From: an uncultured Propionibacteriaceae bacterium
Lineage (GTDB): Bacteria; Actinomycetota; Actinomycetes; Propionibacteriales; Propionibacteriaceae
Length of the DNA stretch: 64,000 nucleotides
Assembly: GCA_937926975.1 (NCBI GenBank)
Contig: CALBCJ010000011.1
Span: 1-64,000, forward strand
Reading direction: 5' to 3'
Shown here: one piece after another, positions 1 to 8,550 of the stretch
Numbering within the stretch: the first letter of the stretch is position 1
How the letters are laid out: each line of letters opens with the position of its first letter
Translations under genes and position numbers: made by a program
Notes under the pieces: generated by a model
Told to the model about the DNA's origin: nothing
What the model saw: only the letters and a program-made list of their open reading frames with translations
The model's database searches: none

Positions 1-156
1 CGGCCGGTCGTGGCCGGGCTGAGCGGACAGGTACGGCCAGTCGTTCTTCACCGCTCCTTCGTCCAGATCGGGGGCTACGCGGCCGCCTGTGGTCAGGCTG
101 GGCGGGCCATGGGAGTCGGAGTGCAGCGAGTCGTTCTTCACCGCTGGTTCGTCCAG
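1..156. repeat. Dispersed intergenic repeat, truncated by window edge
   Basis: The first 36 bases match 18906-18942 with about three differences; both begin CGGCCGGTCGTGGCCGGG. A second motif, AGTCGTTCTTCACCGCT, occurs at 39-55 and 129-145 and, with one change, at 18873-18889. The blocks 39-66 and 129-156 are direct repeats of 28 bases with two mismatches, exactly 90 bases apart. No convincing reading frame runs through the region. It is non-coding repeat DNA downstream of the amidohydrolase; its nature is unknown. Confidence 0.6.
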
Positions 157-175
157 CCGGGGACGACCCGTGGCC

Positions 176-1660
176 TCATGCGCAGTGGAGGACTCGGCCG
201 TTGCAGATCGTGGCGTAGACGGGGCGTAGCCGCTGGAGAGCCTGTGCCGCCTGGGCGGAGTCGTCGACAACGGCCAGTGGGTCGGCGTCCAGCAGGACCA
301 GGTCGGCCGGGGCGCCGACTCGTACCCGGGACCTCACCGACGCGGCGAGGGCCTCGGCGACGGTGATCCGCTGCTCCGGGTGCCAGCTCGGCTCCCCGGC
401 GAGGTTGCGGTGGACGGCGGCGGCCATGGCAGCGAGCGGGTCCAGCGGGGCGATCGGAGCGTCGGAGCCGAGCCGCAGCTCCACCCCGGCATCCAGCAGG
501 CTCCGCAGCGCAAAGGCGTGCTCGGCCCGGTCCGGCCAGAGCCGGTCCAGGGCCTCGATGTCATCGATCAGGTGGTACGGCTGCACGCTCGCCACCAGAC
601 CGAGCCGGGCGGTCCGGGCGATATCGGCCGGGGTCATGAGCTGGGCGTGCTCGATGCTGCCGCGGGCCCCGGTCTGCTCGAAGACGTCTAGAACAGCCGC
701 GGCGGCAGCGTCCCCAATCGCGTGGCAGGCGATCTCCAGCCCGGCGGCATGCCCCCGCCGTACCAGGTCCAGCAGCTGGTCAGGGGAGTAGCTGAGCACC
801 CCGTGCCCGTGGTCCGGCCCGTACGGCTGGCGGCAGCAGGCGGTGACGCTGGTGAGTGCCCCGTCACAGATCAGCTTCAGCGGCCCCATCGTCACTTGCC
901 CGCGCCGGTCGAGCCGGTCCCCGGTGCGGTAGCCGGCCTGCTCGACCAGGTCCAGCCCGGCTGGGCCGATCCCCACCTGCACCCGCGGCACCGCCGCCCC
1001 CGCGTCGGAGAGCTCTGGCCAGCCGCCGAGCGAGCCGTCGAAAACCAGGTCCACCAGCCCGACCACACCCAGCCGGGCTGCCTCGCTCAGCCGCTGCTCG
1101 ACTGCGGGCTCCATCAGCCGGGGGTCAGCCTGGAGCCGCTCGAGCCGGTTCACCAGCTCGAACCACTCGTGCTCGTAGCAGATCCCGTCCTGCTGGGTCT
1201 GGAGCAGCCGCTGCGCGGCGCTGTTGACCCAGCCGCTGTGGACATCGGCGGCGATCAGCACCACCGGGTGACGACCGCTGACTGCGTCCAGCTCGGCGGT
1301 GGTGACGGTCCGCTCCCAGGACGACGGCCGGTGCCCGAAACCCACCAGCAGCTCGTCTGCCTCGCGTGACGCGGCGACCTGCGTGGCCACCACCGCGCAC
1401 AGGTCCTCCGGGGTACGGGTGGTCGACGTGTCGAAACGAAGGCTGGCGACCGCCCACAAGGAGAAGTGGACGTGGTGGTCCCAGAACCCCGGCGCCAGCC
1501 AGCGGCCCTCGGCCTCGATGGTGCGCTGGCCTGGCTCCTGAACCAGCCCAGGACCGATCTGGGCGACCAGGCCGTCACAGACACGGACGTCAACCGGGTG
1601 GTCGGGCTGGCCCGGGACCATCCGGACCAGCCGGGCCTGCCGGATCAGCAGCTCGGACAT
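176..1660 (-). CDS. Amidohydrolase family protein (YtcJ-like)
   Basis: This is a metal-dependent hydrolase of the amidohydrolase superfamily, about 494 residues, near the usual length of the YtcJ branch. An N-terminal beta-sandwich piece leads into the metal-binding HHVHFS motif. Further blocks include LICDGALTS, EIACHAIGD (third metal histidine), SIEHAQL and RLGSDAPIAPLDP (catalytic Asp). The frame opens 20 codons further upstream, but the ATG at 1660 begins the family-like MSELLIRQARL segment and is preferred. The substrate cannot be told from sequence; relatives act on amides or cyclic ureides. It stands alone, followed by repeat DNA. Confidence 0.85.
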   Translation of the reverse strand: MSELLIRQARLVRMVPGQPDHPVDVRVCDGLVAQIGPGLVQEPGQRTIEAEGRWLAPGFWDHHVHFSLWAVASLRFDTSTTRTPEDLCAVVATQVAASREADELLVGFGHRPSSWERTVTTAELDAVSGRHPVVLIAADVHSGWVNSAAQRLLQTQQDGICYEHEWFELVNRLERLQADPRLMEPAVEQRLSEAARLGVVGLVDLVFDGSLGGWPELSDAGAAVPRVQVGIGPAGLDLVEQAGYRTGDRLDRRGQVTMGPLKLICDGALTSVTACCRQPYGPDHGHGVLSYSPDQLLDLVRRGHAAGLEIACHAIGDAAAAAVLDVFEQTGARGSIEHAQLMTPADIARTARLGLVASVQPYHLIDDIEALDRLWPDRAEHAFALRSLLDAGVELRLGSDAPIAPLDPLAAMAAAVHRNLAGEPSWHPEQRITVAEALAASVRSRVRVGAPADLVLLDADPLAVVDDSAQAAQALQRLRPVYATICNGRVLHCA

Positions 1661-1750
1661 GCCGGTCACCCTATGGTCCGGCACCGACTGACCACGGCCC
1701 GGCGACTCGCTGCGAGTCACCGGGCCGTGGCTGGGACGTCCCGTACAGGG

Positions 1751-2050
1751 TCAGCGCAGGTCATCAGAGTTGGGCATGTACTCCTTGCTGCTCTGGTGGC
1801 TCTGGTCGTACTGCTGCTTCAGCCTGGTGGCCTCGTCCCTGACCATGTCGATGCCTCGGACCCCGGTGTCCTGCTCGGGCAGGATCGCCCAGAGAACCAG
1901 GTAGAGCAGCGGGCCGAAACCAGTGAAGGCCACGAGCAGGACGGCCACGACCCGGACCAGGGTCGGGTCGGCGTTCAGGTACGCGGCGATGCCGCCGCAG
2001 ACGCCGCTGATGATCTTGTCGTTGGACGAGCGGGTGAGATTGCCAGCCAT
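1751..2050 (-). CDS. Small PspC-domain membrane protein
   Basis: A 99-residue protein that is essentially one PspC domain. It has the conserved KIISGVCGGIAAYL segment, then one hydrophobic stretch at about 33-57 ending in the family-like LWAILPE, and a charged tail rich in Gln, Lys and Asp. PspC proteins sit in the membrane and take part in envelope-stress responses. A good GGAACC-type leader separates it by 21 bases from the small gene upstream. It is probably the last gene of a unit with the 58-residue protein and the large PspC protein, beside a PspC-type kinase. Confidence 0.88.
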   Translation of the reverse strand: MAGNLTRSSNDKIISGVCGGIAAYLNADPTLVRVVAVLLVAFTGFGPLLYLVLWAILPEQDTGVRGIDMVRDEATRLKQQYDQSHQSSKEYMPNSDDLR

Positions 2051-2071
2051 GGTGGTTCCTTTCGTGAGTTG

Positions 2072-2248
2072 TCAGTGTCGAGAAGCGAGGAGTCCGAGGG
2101 TGCCGACCGTCACCAGGGACAGGGGGAGGCCGATCCTCATCAGCCAGAGAGTAGGGGCACCGCCGAAGGAGGTCCACAGCACGCCTGCACCGAGCAGCAC
2201 AGCACCCAGCCCGCAGACCAGGGAGAGCACGTCAACCCGGCGCTTCAT
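2072..2248 (-). CDS. 58-residue membrane microprotein in PspC locus
   Basis: A short gene starting MKRRVDVLSLVCGLGAVLL. It has a basic N-terminus, one membrane segment at about 8-25 and a second hydrophobic stretch at about 36-55, giving a likely two-pass hairpin. Its ATG overlaps the stop of the large PspC gene in an ATGA arrangement (2245-2248), so it is probably translated by coupling. Length (58 residues) puts it under usual gene-calling limits. No family is recognised. Position between two PspC genes suggests a small partner or modulator of that system, which is inference. Confidence 0.72.
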   Translation of the reverse strand: MKRRVDVLSLVCGLGAVLLGAGVLWTSFGGAPTLWLMRIGLPLSLVTVGTLGLLASRH

Positions 2249-3420
2249 GGCCGGACCACCGTCATGGACGAGTCCACCAGGAGCACCGAGACGGTGACCG
2301 CCGGTCGCAGTGGCGCGGCCTGGTCCTGGTAGCTGCCGGAGCCTTCTCGGTAGACGACCTCGTCAGGGTCGGTGACGCTTCCCGAGCGGATCTCCCACCG
2401 CACAGTGGTGTTGCCGTGGCGAGGCAGGATCAGTACCGCATCGCCCATCCAGACGCTGATGTCGACCCGCCCAGGGCTTTGGAAGTCGGCGTCCGACATA
2501 TCAATCTCTGTGCTTCCCGAGACCTCGTAGGTACGGCCCAGGGCGGCGCTGGTGAGAGTGACGTGCTGCTCGCGGGTCTGGGCCAGCGGTATCTGCGGCA
2601 CCGTCATGACCAGAGTCAGCGCTCCCAGCACCAGGGTGAGGGTGAGCAGGCCTCGGGGCCGGCGAAACCAGGCACCCAGGACCAGCCCGATACCGGCCAC
2701 GACCAGCGCCACGGCCAGGTACGCAGCGGTAGGGACCCTCAGGCCGCTCTGAGACAGCCCGATCAGGACCAGCAAGCCGATGCCCAGGAGCGCGACCAGG
2801 ATCCAGGTGACGCGCTCGCGCAGCGTACGAGGCCGCGGGGCTGGGGCCGGGTAGAGCCCGACCGGGTCCGGCTGGGCGAAGAACCAGGCCGTCTCGGCGA
2901 CGGTCACCGGCCGTCCCCACACGTTGCGGGGGGTCCACGGGCCGGTCTTGGTCTGGACCACGACCGGCTGGTGCTGCTGCGGGCCGGTCGGAAAAGCGGC
3001 CGGCCGTCGGGCCGTACGACGCGGGATAGCGCCGGCGAACCACAGCCCGGCGACGATGATCGCCGGGACGAAGCCGAGGCTGACACTGGTAGCCGAGAGC
3101 GCCACGGCGGCAGTCAGGGCACCGATCGACACCGCCCACAGCCACCACGGCCAGGACCTGGTGAACGGGAACCGGCGGTGGAGCGGTGACGGGGCGGACC
3201 CTCTCGGCAGCAGGAGCCAGGCGGCCCCGTACCAGACCAGGCCGATCCCGCTGCACAAGGCGAGGATCACGGCTGCGACGCGGACCAGCACCGGGTCGAT
3301 TCCAGCCCGCTCGCCGAGGCCGCCGCAGATCCCGGCGACGCGGGCGTCAGCGACGCTGCGGCGCAGCGGAACCAGGTCTCCCACAGCGACCATCTTGCCT
3401 GGCGAGTCCAGACCTCTCAT
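2245..3420 (-). CDS. Large PspC-domain membrane protein with LiaF-like C-terminus
   Basis: About 391 residues. A PspC domain lies at about 14-70 (ARVAGICGGLGERAG, then WLLLPRG). Several membrane segments follow, and the last 110 residues form a predicted beta-rich domain (EVSGSTEIDMSD, VDISVWMGDAVLILP) like the C-terminal domain of LiaF-type envelope-stress proteins. The frame is open far upstream, but the ATG at 3420 has GGGGGAGG six bases before it; a second ATG lies at 3393. The gene is divergent from the PspC-histidine kinase, and the two share about 80 bases of promoter region. Likely role: envelope-stress sensing or regulation. Confidence 0.85.
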   Translation of the reverse strand: MRGLDSPGKMVAVGDLVPLRRSVADARVAGICGGLGERAGIDPVLVRVAAVILALCSGIGLVWYGAAWLLLPRGSAPSPLHRRFPFTRSWPWWLWAVSIGALTAAVALSATSVSLGFVPAIIVAGLWFAGAIPRRTARRPAAFPTGPQQHQPVVVQTKTGPWTPRNVWGRPVTVAETAWFFAQPDPVGLYPAPAPRPRTLRERVTWILVALLGIGLLVLIGLSQSGLRVPTAAYLAVALVVAGIGLVLGAWFRRPRGLLTLTLVLGALTLVMTVPQIPLAQTREQHVTLTSAALGRTYEVSGSTEIDMSDADFQSPGRVDISVWMGDAVLILPRHGNTTVRWEIRSGSVTDPDEVVYREGSGSYQDQAAPLRPAVTVSVLLVDSSMTVVRP

Positions 3421-3499
3421 CCGGGGCCTCCCCCAGCAGACCCCCGGCCCGGAGGGGCGACTGGCCGGGCGCCGACTGTCGTGTGAGGCTAGGGGCACT

Positions 3500-4870
3500 A
3501 TGACCGATGAGCCGCGCCCGTCCCTCGCCGAGGTTGCAGCACGCCTGGAGGCTGAGGCCCAGGCCGCTGCTGCGGTGACCGGACCGACCGGCGAGCAGGC
3601 ACCGCCGGGGCCGGGCTCAGGGCCGTCGCCCGCCCCGACTGCCCAGGGACCACGAGCATCGCCCGACCCGGAGCCAGCCGTGCCGCCCCGGGCCACGCGG
3701 CGCCGGGCCGGGGCCGTGCTGGGAGGGGTCTGCAGCGGACTGGCCAGCCACCTCCAGCTGCCGCTGATCGTGGTCCGGGCCGCGTTCGTGCTGCTGTGGT
3801 CCTTTGACCTGGTGGGCGGCTTCGTCTACGCGGCGCTCTGGCTGCTGCTGCCACTGGCCCGCGACGAGCGGGCTCCCGGGCTGGAGGCCGCCAGCCGGAC
3901 CGGGATGCGGACCCAGCCCCGTGACGACGGTGCCGATGCTGGGTCGCTGCTGGCGCTGCTGCTGCTCGGGGTCGGGCTGACCTGGTTGCTGCGCAGCACC
4001 GGGATCAGCTGGAGCGGGTCGGGCTACTGGCCGCTGCTGATCGGGGGCAGCGGGGTGGCTCTGATCTGGCGCCAGGTGGACCACGTGGCCCCGGTGCCGC
4101 ACCGTCACCAGCGGCTGCTGGGCCTGGTGCAGCTGGGTCTGGGCGGCGCCCTGGTGCTGGCCGCGGTGGTGCTCGGGGTGACCCAGGTGCTCGGCATCGC
4201 CCAGTGGCGGACGGTGGTCTGGGTCAGCGCAGTGGCGCTGGCCGGTGTGGCCGGGGTGACCCTGCCGTGGGTGTTCAGGACCCGTACGGCGCTGACCGAG
4301 GCCCGGGAGCAGGAGCTGCTGGCGAATGCCCGCGCCGATGTCGCTGCCCACCTGCACGACTCGGTGCTGCAGTCGCTGGCCCTGATTCAGCGCCAGGCCG
4401 GCGACCCGCGGGCGGTCGCCAGGATCGCCCGGCGTCAGGAGCGGGAGCTGCGCTCCTGGCTGTACGGTGACGAGGAGGCCGAGGTTGGTAGCCTGCGGGC
4501 GGTCCTGACCCAGACCCTGAGCGAGGTCGAGGACGAGCTCGGGGTCCCGGTCGACGTGGTGGTGGTCGGCGACGTCGAGCTGACGGCACAGCTGGACGCC
4601 CTGGTCCGCGCGGCCCGGGAGGCGGTGCTGAACGCCGCCAAGCACTCCGGTGCCGACCGGGTCGACGTGTACGCCGAGGTGACGCCCCGGCTGGCCGAGG
4701 TCTACGTACGCGACCGGGGCCAGGGCTTCGACATGGAGCTGGTCGGGGGAGACCGGATGGGGATCCGCGGGTCGATCATGGACCGGATGGCACGCAACGG
4801 TGGAACCGCCCGGGTACGGTCCAGCCCAGGAGCAGGCACCGAGGTACGACTGGAGATGGAGCTGGAGTGA
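3500..4870 (+). CDS. PspC-domain sensor histidine kinase
   Basis: A 456-residue membrane kinase. The first 65 residues are a Pro/Ala-rich cytoplasmic tail. A PspC domain follows at about 66-120 (GAVLGGVCSGLASHL), then further membrane segments to about 265. The dimerisation and phosphoacceptor segment LHDSVLQSLALIQ contains His286, of the NarX/LiaS (HisKA_3-like) type. The C-terminal ATPase domain has NAAKHSGA (N box) and DRGQGFD (G1). The response regulator follows with a one-base TGATG overlap. PspC fused to a kinase suggests that the PspC part itself senses the envelope signal. Confidence 0.93.
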   Translation: MTDEPRPSLAEVAARLEAEAQAAAAVTGPTGEQAPPGPGSGPSPAPTAQGPRASPDPEPAVPPRATRRRAGAVLGGVCSGLASHLQLPLIVVRAAFVLLWSFDLVGGFVYAALWLLLPLARDERAPGLEAASRTGMRTQPRDDGADAGSLLALLLLGVGLTWLLRSTGISWSGSGYWPLLIGGSGVALIWRQVDHVAPVPHRHQRLLGLVQLGLGGALVLAAVVLGVTQVLGIAQWRTVVWVSAVALAGVAGVTLPWVFRTRTALTEAREQELLANARADVAAHLHDSVLQSLALIQRQAGDPRAVARIARRQERELRSWLYGDEEAEVGSLRAVLTQTLSEVEDELGVPVDVVVVGDVELTAQLDALVRAAREAVLNAAKHSGADRVDVYAEVTPRLAEVYVRDRGQGFDMELVGGDRMGIRGSIMDRMARNGGTARVRSSPGAGTEVRLEMELE

Positions 4871-5535
4871 TGAGCGAGACCACAGCGCAGAGGACCGGCC
4901 GCAGCCGGGTCGTGATCGTCGACGACCACGCCATGTTCCGGGCCGGGGTCAAGCACGAGATCGGACCCTTCGTCAGCATCGTGGGGGAGGGGTCGGACGT
5001 CTCGACTGCGGTGGCCGCGATCACCGCCAGCAAGCCTGACGTGGTGCTGCTGGACGTCCACCTGCCCGGTGGCGGTGGGGCCGAGGTGATCAAGCAGGTC
5101 CATGACACCGACCCTGAGATCAGGTTCCTGGCGCTGTCGGTCTCGGACGCGGCCGAGGACGTGATCGGGGTGATCCGGGCCGGGGCCCGTGGCTACGTCA
5201 CCAAGTCGATCAACGGGACCGAGCTGGTGGACGCGATCCGGCGGGTCGCTGACGGCGACGCGGTGTTCTCGCCGCGGCTGGCCGGCTTCGTGCTGGACGC
5301 CTTCTCCGGGGCGATCGACATCGCCTCGGTCGACGAGGAGCTCGACCGCCTCAGCCAGCGGGAGCGGGAGGTGATGCGGCTGATCGCCCGCGGGTACGCG
5401 TACAAGGAGGTCGCCCGGGAGCTGTTCATCTCGATCAAGACCGTCGAGACCCATGTCTCCAGCGTGCTGCGCAAGCTGCAGCTGTCGAACCGGCACCAGC
5501 TCACCCGGTGGGCGACCGACCGGCGGCTGGTGTAG
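4870..5535 (+). CDS. NarL/LuxR-family response regulator
   Basis: A 221-residue DNA-binding response regulator. The receiver domain has the acidic pair in VIVDDHAMF and the phosphoacceptor Asp in VVLLDVHLPG, with the later switch residues in LALSVSD and YVTKSI. The C-terminal LuxR helix-turn-helix begins LSQREREVMRLIARGYAYKE and continues with KTVETHVSSVLRKLQL. A GTG three bases upstream is also open, but the ATG at 4870 overlaps the kinase stop (TGATG), which fits coupled translation. It is the cognate partner of the PspC kinase and probably controls the PspC genes nearby. Confidence 0.95.
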   Translation: MSETTAQRTGRSRVVIVDDHAMFRAGVKHEIGPFVSIVGEGSDVSTAVAAITASKPDVVLLDVHLPGGGGAEVIKQVHDTDPEIRFLALSVSDAAEDVIGVIRAGARGYVTKSINGTELVDAIRRVADGDAVFSPRLAGFVLDAFSGAIDIASVDEELDRLSQREREVMRLIARGYAYKEVARELFISIKTVETHVSSVLRKLQLSNRHQLTRWATDRRLV

Positions 5536-5551
5536 CTGCTCGGAAGCACGC

Positions 5552-5583
5552 GAGTGGCGCCGCCCCAGCAGGCGGCGCCACTC
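5552..5583. terminator. Bidirectional hairpin terminator
   Basis: Perfect 13-bp stem, GAGTGGCGCCGCC and GGCGGCGCCACTC, around a six-base loop. It lies between the convergent response regulator and GlsB-like genes. There is no T-run, as is usual for high-GC actinobacterial terminators. Confidence 0.85.
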
Positions 5584-5595
5584 ACACGCTCGGGG

Positions 5596-5853
5596 TCAGC
5601 GGTTCTTCTTCAAGAAGCCCCAGACCACCAGCACCAGCACGCTGCCGCCGACGGCCAGCAGCCAGGTCCACAGCGAGAAGAAGCCCGACAGCGGTGCGCC
5701 GAACAGCGCCGAGCCGAGAACACCGCCGACCAGGGCCCCGACCACACCTAGCAGCAAGGTGGCGAGCCAGCCACCGCCCTGGCGCCCCGGCAGGATCGCC
5801 TTGGCGATAGCACCGGCAACCAGCCCCAGAACAACCCAACCGAAGATACTCAT
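5596..5853 (-). CDS. GlsB/YeaQ/YmgE-family stress membrane protein
   Basis: An 85-residue protein of the transglycosylase-associated (Tag) family. It has three hydrophobic segments with the family pattern SIFGWVVLGLVAGAIAKAI, LPGRQGGGW, and GVVGALVGGVLGSALFG. The frame extends 12 codons upstream, but the ATG at 5853 begins the conserved domain and has GAAGG before it. The family is small, membrane-bound and stress-induced; its biochemical role is not known. It faces the response-regulator gene across a shared terminator. Confidence 0.9.
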   Translation of the reverse strand: MSIFGWVVLGLVAGAIAKAILPGRQGGGWLATLLLGVVGALVGGVLGSALFGAPLSGFFSLWTWLLAVGGSVLVLVVWGFLKKNR

Positions 5854-6013
5854 GGCCTTCACTGTAGGTCGCCCCCGAAGGCCGTTCAATCGGCTTCACC
5901 CCTGGCTGCGGACGCTGTGCCGGTTCCGGGGCCGGTGCGGGACGGCTCCGGGAGTACCTGCTGTGACAAGGTCACTCGAACCTGAGGGGGCGGAGCACAG
6001 CTGGCGGCAGCAC

Positions 6014-6019
6014 TAGAGT
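6014..6019 (+). promoter_or_regulatory. -10 box of the UvrD-like helicase gene
   Basis: TAGAGT, ten bases before the ATG at 6030. Transcription would begin within a few bases of the start codon, and there is no Shine-Dalgarno sequence. This favours the ATG over the in-frame GTG at 6018, which lies inside the -10 box. Confidence 0.55.
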
Positions 6020-6029
6020 GGCACTCGCC

Positions 6030-8456
6030 ATGACTGACTCCTTGTTCCCGGACCTGCTCAGCGTCGCTGACGAGCCCTCCCCGCCGGAGCGGGGAGACCT
6101 GCCGAAGGCCTCTGCACAGCCGGCTCCGGCAGCCCAGCCGCGGCGTACGGGGACCTCACGGCGGCAGCCGACCGCAGCCCAGATCACGGCCGAGCTCAAC
6201 GAGCCGCAGCGCCAGGCCGTGGTTTATGCCGGCTCCCCAGTGCTGGTGGTGGCCGGAGCCGGCTCCGGCAAGACGCGGGTGCTGACCCGCCGGATCGCGT
6301 ACCTGGTCGCCGAGCGCCAGGTCCACCCAGGCTCGATCCTGGCGATTACGTTCACCAACAAGGCAGCTGCCGAGATGCGGCACCGGGTGGAGGACCTGGT
6401 CGGGAACCGGGCCCGGCTGATGTGGGTGTCCACCTTCCACTCCGCCTGCGTCCGGATCCTGCGTCAGGACATCGGGCACTTCGGGCTCCGGCGGACCTTC
6501 TCGATCTATGACGACACCGACGCCAAGCGGCTGATGACATCGGTCGTCCGGGACCTCAACCTCGACCCCAGGAAGTTCCCGGTCCGGGGGCTGATGCACT
6601 GGGTGTCGACCCGCAAGAACGACCTGGTCGACCACGAGACCGCAGCTCGGGAGGCGTCCGGGCCGATGGCCGAGGTCTACGCCCAGGCGTACGCGGAGTA
6701 CCAGCGCCGGCTGCAGACGGCTGAGGCCCTCGACTTCGACGACCTGATCATGACGACCGTGCACCTGCTGCAGGCGTTTCCGGCGGTCCGGGAGGCCTAC
6801 CGGCGCCGGTTCCGCCATGTCCTGGTGGACGAGTACCAGGACACCAACCACGCCCAGTACGCGCTGGTCCGCGAGCTCTGCGGCGAGCAGCCGCCAGTGG
6901 GGGACGAGCCTGGCCTGGACCCGCCCGAGCTGATGGTGGTCGGGGACTCCGACCAGTCGATCTACGCCTTCCGGGGCGCCACGATCCGCAACATCCTGGA
7001 CTTCGAGCAGGACTTTCCCGGGGCCCGCACGATCCTGCTGGAGCAGAACTACCGCTCCACCCAGAACGTGCTCTCGGCCGCGAACGCGGTGATTGCTCAC
7101 AACCTGGGCCGACCGCCGAAGCGGCTCTGGTCCAGTGCCGGTGACGGGGCCCTGATCACCGGGTACGTGGCCGACACCGACCACGACGAGGCGCAGTTCG
7201 TGGCGTCCGAGATCGACCGGCTGGTCGACGAGGGAGCCAGCGGCTACGCAGACACGGCCGTCTTCTACCGTACGAATGCCCAGTCGCGGGCCTTCGAGGA
7301 GGTCTTCGTTCGGGTCGGGCTGCCGTACCGGGTGGTCGGGGGGCTGCGGTTCTACGAGCGCAAGGAGGTGCGGGACGCGGTCGCGTACCTGCGGGCGATC
7401 GCGAACCCGGCTGACGACGTCTCGGTGCTGCGGATCCTGAACGAGCCAAAGCGGGGGATCGGCGCCACCTCCCAGGCCGCGGTTGAGCAGTTCGCAGCAG
7501 CGAACCGGATCCCCTTCTCGGAGGCGCTGGACCGTGCCAGTGAGGTGCCGGGACTGGCGTCTCGGGCCGTACGGCAGCTGGGCGACTTCGCAGCGCTGAT
7601 GCGCCGGCACCGGCAGCTGGTGGCCGACGGCACGCCCGCCGACGAGGTCCTGACCAGCGTCCTGCGCGAGTCCGGGTACCTTGACGCGCTGGCTGCCTCG
7701 ACCGACCCGCAGGACGAGACCCGGCTGGAGAACCTGCACGAGCTGGTGAGTGTCGCCGCCGAGTTCGTCGCGTCGGTCAACGCGGTCGACCTGCCCGCCG
7801 CCGGTGAGGAGCCGCTGCAGGGGGCGCCGGAGCCCGATGACTCGCTGCCGGCCTTCTTGGAGCGGGTTGCGCTGGTGGCAGACTCCGACCAGATCCCCGA
7901 CGCTTCCAGCAGCAGCGTGGTGACCTTGATGACCCTGCACACCGCGAAGGGGCTGGAGTTCGACACGGTCTTCCTGAGCGGCATGGAGGACGGGGTCTTT
8001 CCCCACGAGCGGGCCCGCGACAACGAGCGCGAGCTCGAGGAGGAGCGGCGCCTGGCGTACGTCGGGATCACCCGGGCCCGGCAGCGGCTGTACCTGACCC
8101 GCTCCGAGGTCCGGGTCGCCTTCGGCTCGCCCCGCCAGAACCCGCCGTCGCGGTTCTTGAGCGAGATCCCGGCGCACCTGCTGGACTGGCGCCGCCTGGG
8201 GCAGCCGGGCGGCTGGAGCGGCAAGCCGAGCCGGCCCCGCCCGGACGGCTCTCGGGCTGCCGGCTTCGCCGCCTCCCGCCCGCCTCGCTCGATGATCAGC
8301 CTGGAGGTCGGCGACAGGGTCCTGCACACCGCCTTCGGTCTCGGTACGGTGGTCGCCCTCCACGGCACCGGCCCCAGCGCCAAGGCCGACGTCGACTTCG
8401 GCTCGGTCGGCACCAAGCGCCTCGCCCTGAAGGTCGCCCCCCTGGAAAAGCTGTAG
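6030..8456 (+). CDS. pcrA: UvrD/PcrA-type ATP-dependent DNA helicase
   Basis: An 808-residue superfamily 1A helicase. Walker A (GAGSGKT) lies at about 75-82, followed by ITFTNKAAAEM (Ia), LVDEYQDT (Walker B, near 265), VVGDSDQSIYAFRGA (III), QNYRST (IV), LMTLHTAKGLEF (V) and YVGITRARQRL (VI). The last 60 residues carry a PcrA-like C-terminal segment (VGDRVLHTAFGLGTVV). PcrA/UvrD unwinds DNA in nucleotide excision repair and clears RNA polymerase and recombinase from DNA. The first 50 residues are Pro/Ala-rich and poorly conserved. A structured repeat follows the stop. Confidence 0.96.
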   Translation: MTDSLFPDLLSVADEPSPPERGDLPKASAQPAPAAQPRRTGTSRRQPTAAQITAELNEPQRQAVVYAGSPVLVVAGAGSGKTRVLTRRIAYLVAERQVHPGSILAITFTNKAAAEMRHRVEDLVGNRARLMWVSTFHSACVRILRQDIGHFGLRRTFSIYDDTDAKRLMTSVVRDLNLDPRKFPVRGLMHWVSTRKNDLVDHETAAREASGPMAEVYAQAYAEYQRRLQTAEALDFDDLIMTTVHLLQAFPAVREAYRRRFRHVLVDEYQDTNHAQYALVRELCGEQPPVGDEPGLDPPELMVVGDSDQSIYAFRGATIRNILDFEQDFPGARTILLEQNYRSTQNVLSAANAVIAHNLGRPPKRLWSSAGDGALITGYVADTDHDEAQFVASEIDRLVDEGASGYADTAVFYRTNAQSRAFEEVFVRVGLPYRVVGGLRFYERKEVRDAVAYLRAIANPADDVSVLRILNEPKRGIGATSQAAVEQFAAANRIPFSEALDRASEVPGLASRAVRQLGDFAALMRRHRQLVADGTPADEVLTSVLRESGYLDALAASTDPQDETRLENLHELVSVAAEFVASVNAVDLPAAGEEPLQGAPEPDDSLPAFLERVALVADSDQIPDASSSSVVTLMTLHTAKGLEFDTVFLSGMEDGVFPHERARDNERELEEERRLAYVGITRARQRLYLTRSEVRVAFGSPRQNPPSRFLSEIPAHLLDWRRLGQPGGWSGKPSRPRPDGSRAAGFAASRPPRSMISLEVGDRVLHTAFGLGTVVALHGTGPSAKADVDFGSVGTKRLALKVAPLEKL

Positions 8457-8462
8457 GGCCTG

Positions 8463-8550
8463 GTCCCCGGTCTGGACGACGAAGAGCGAGAAACGACAGG
8501 CTGAACCACAAGCCGAGGGACCTTCTCGCTCTGAGGAGGAAGACCGGGGT
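8463..8550. repeat. Three-tier nested inverted repeat
   Basis: Three stems are nested. Outer: CCCCGGTCT (8465-8473) with AGACCGGGG (8541-8549). Middle: AGAGCGAGAA (8483-8492) with TTCTCGCTCT (8523-8532). Inner: GGCT (8499-8502) with AGCC (8511-8514). All three are perfect. The first 17 bases, GTCCCCGGTCTGGACGA, also occur at 40263-40279. The element lies directly after the helicase stop and could be a terminator or a structured RNA. Confidence 0.7.

Noticed and set aside
176..791. Several plus-strand open frames opposite the amidohydrolase
   Set aside because: Shadow frames; the minus strand has the intact metal-binding motifs.
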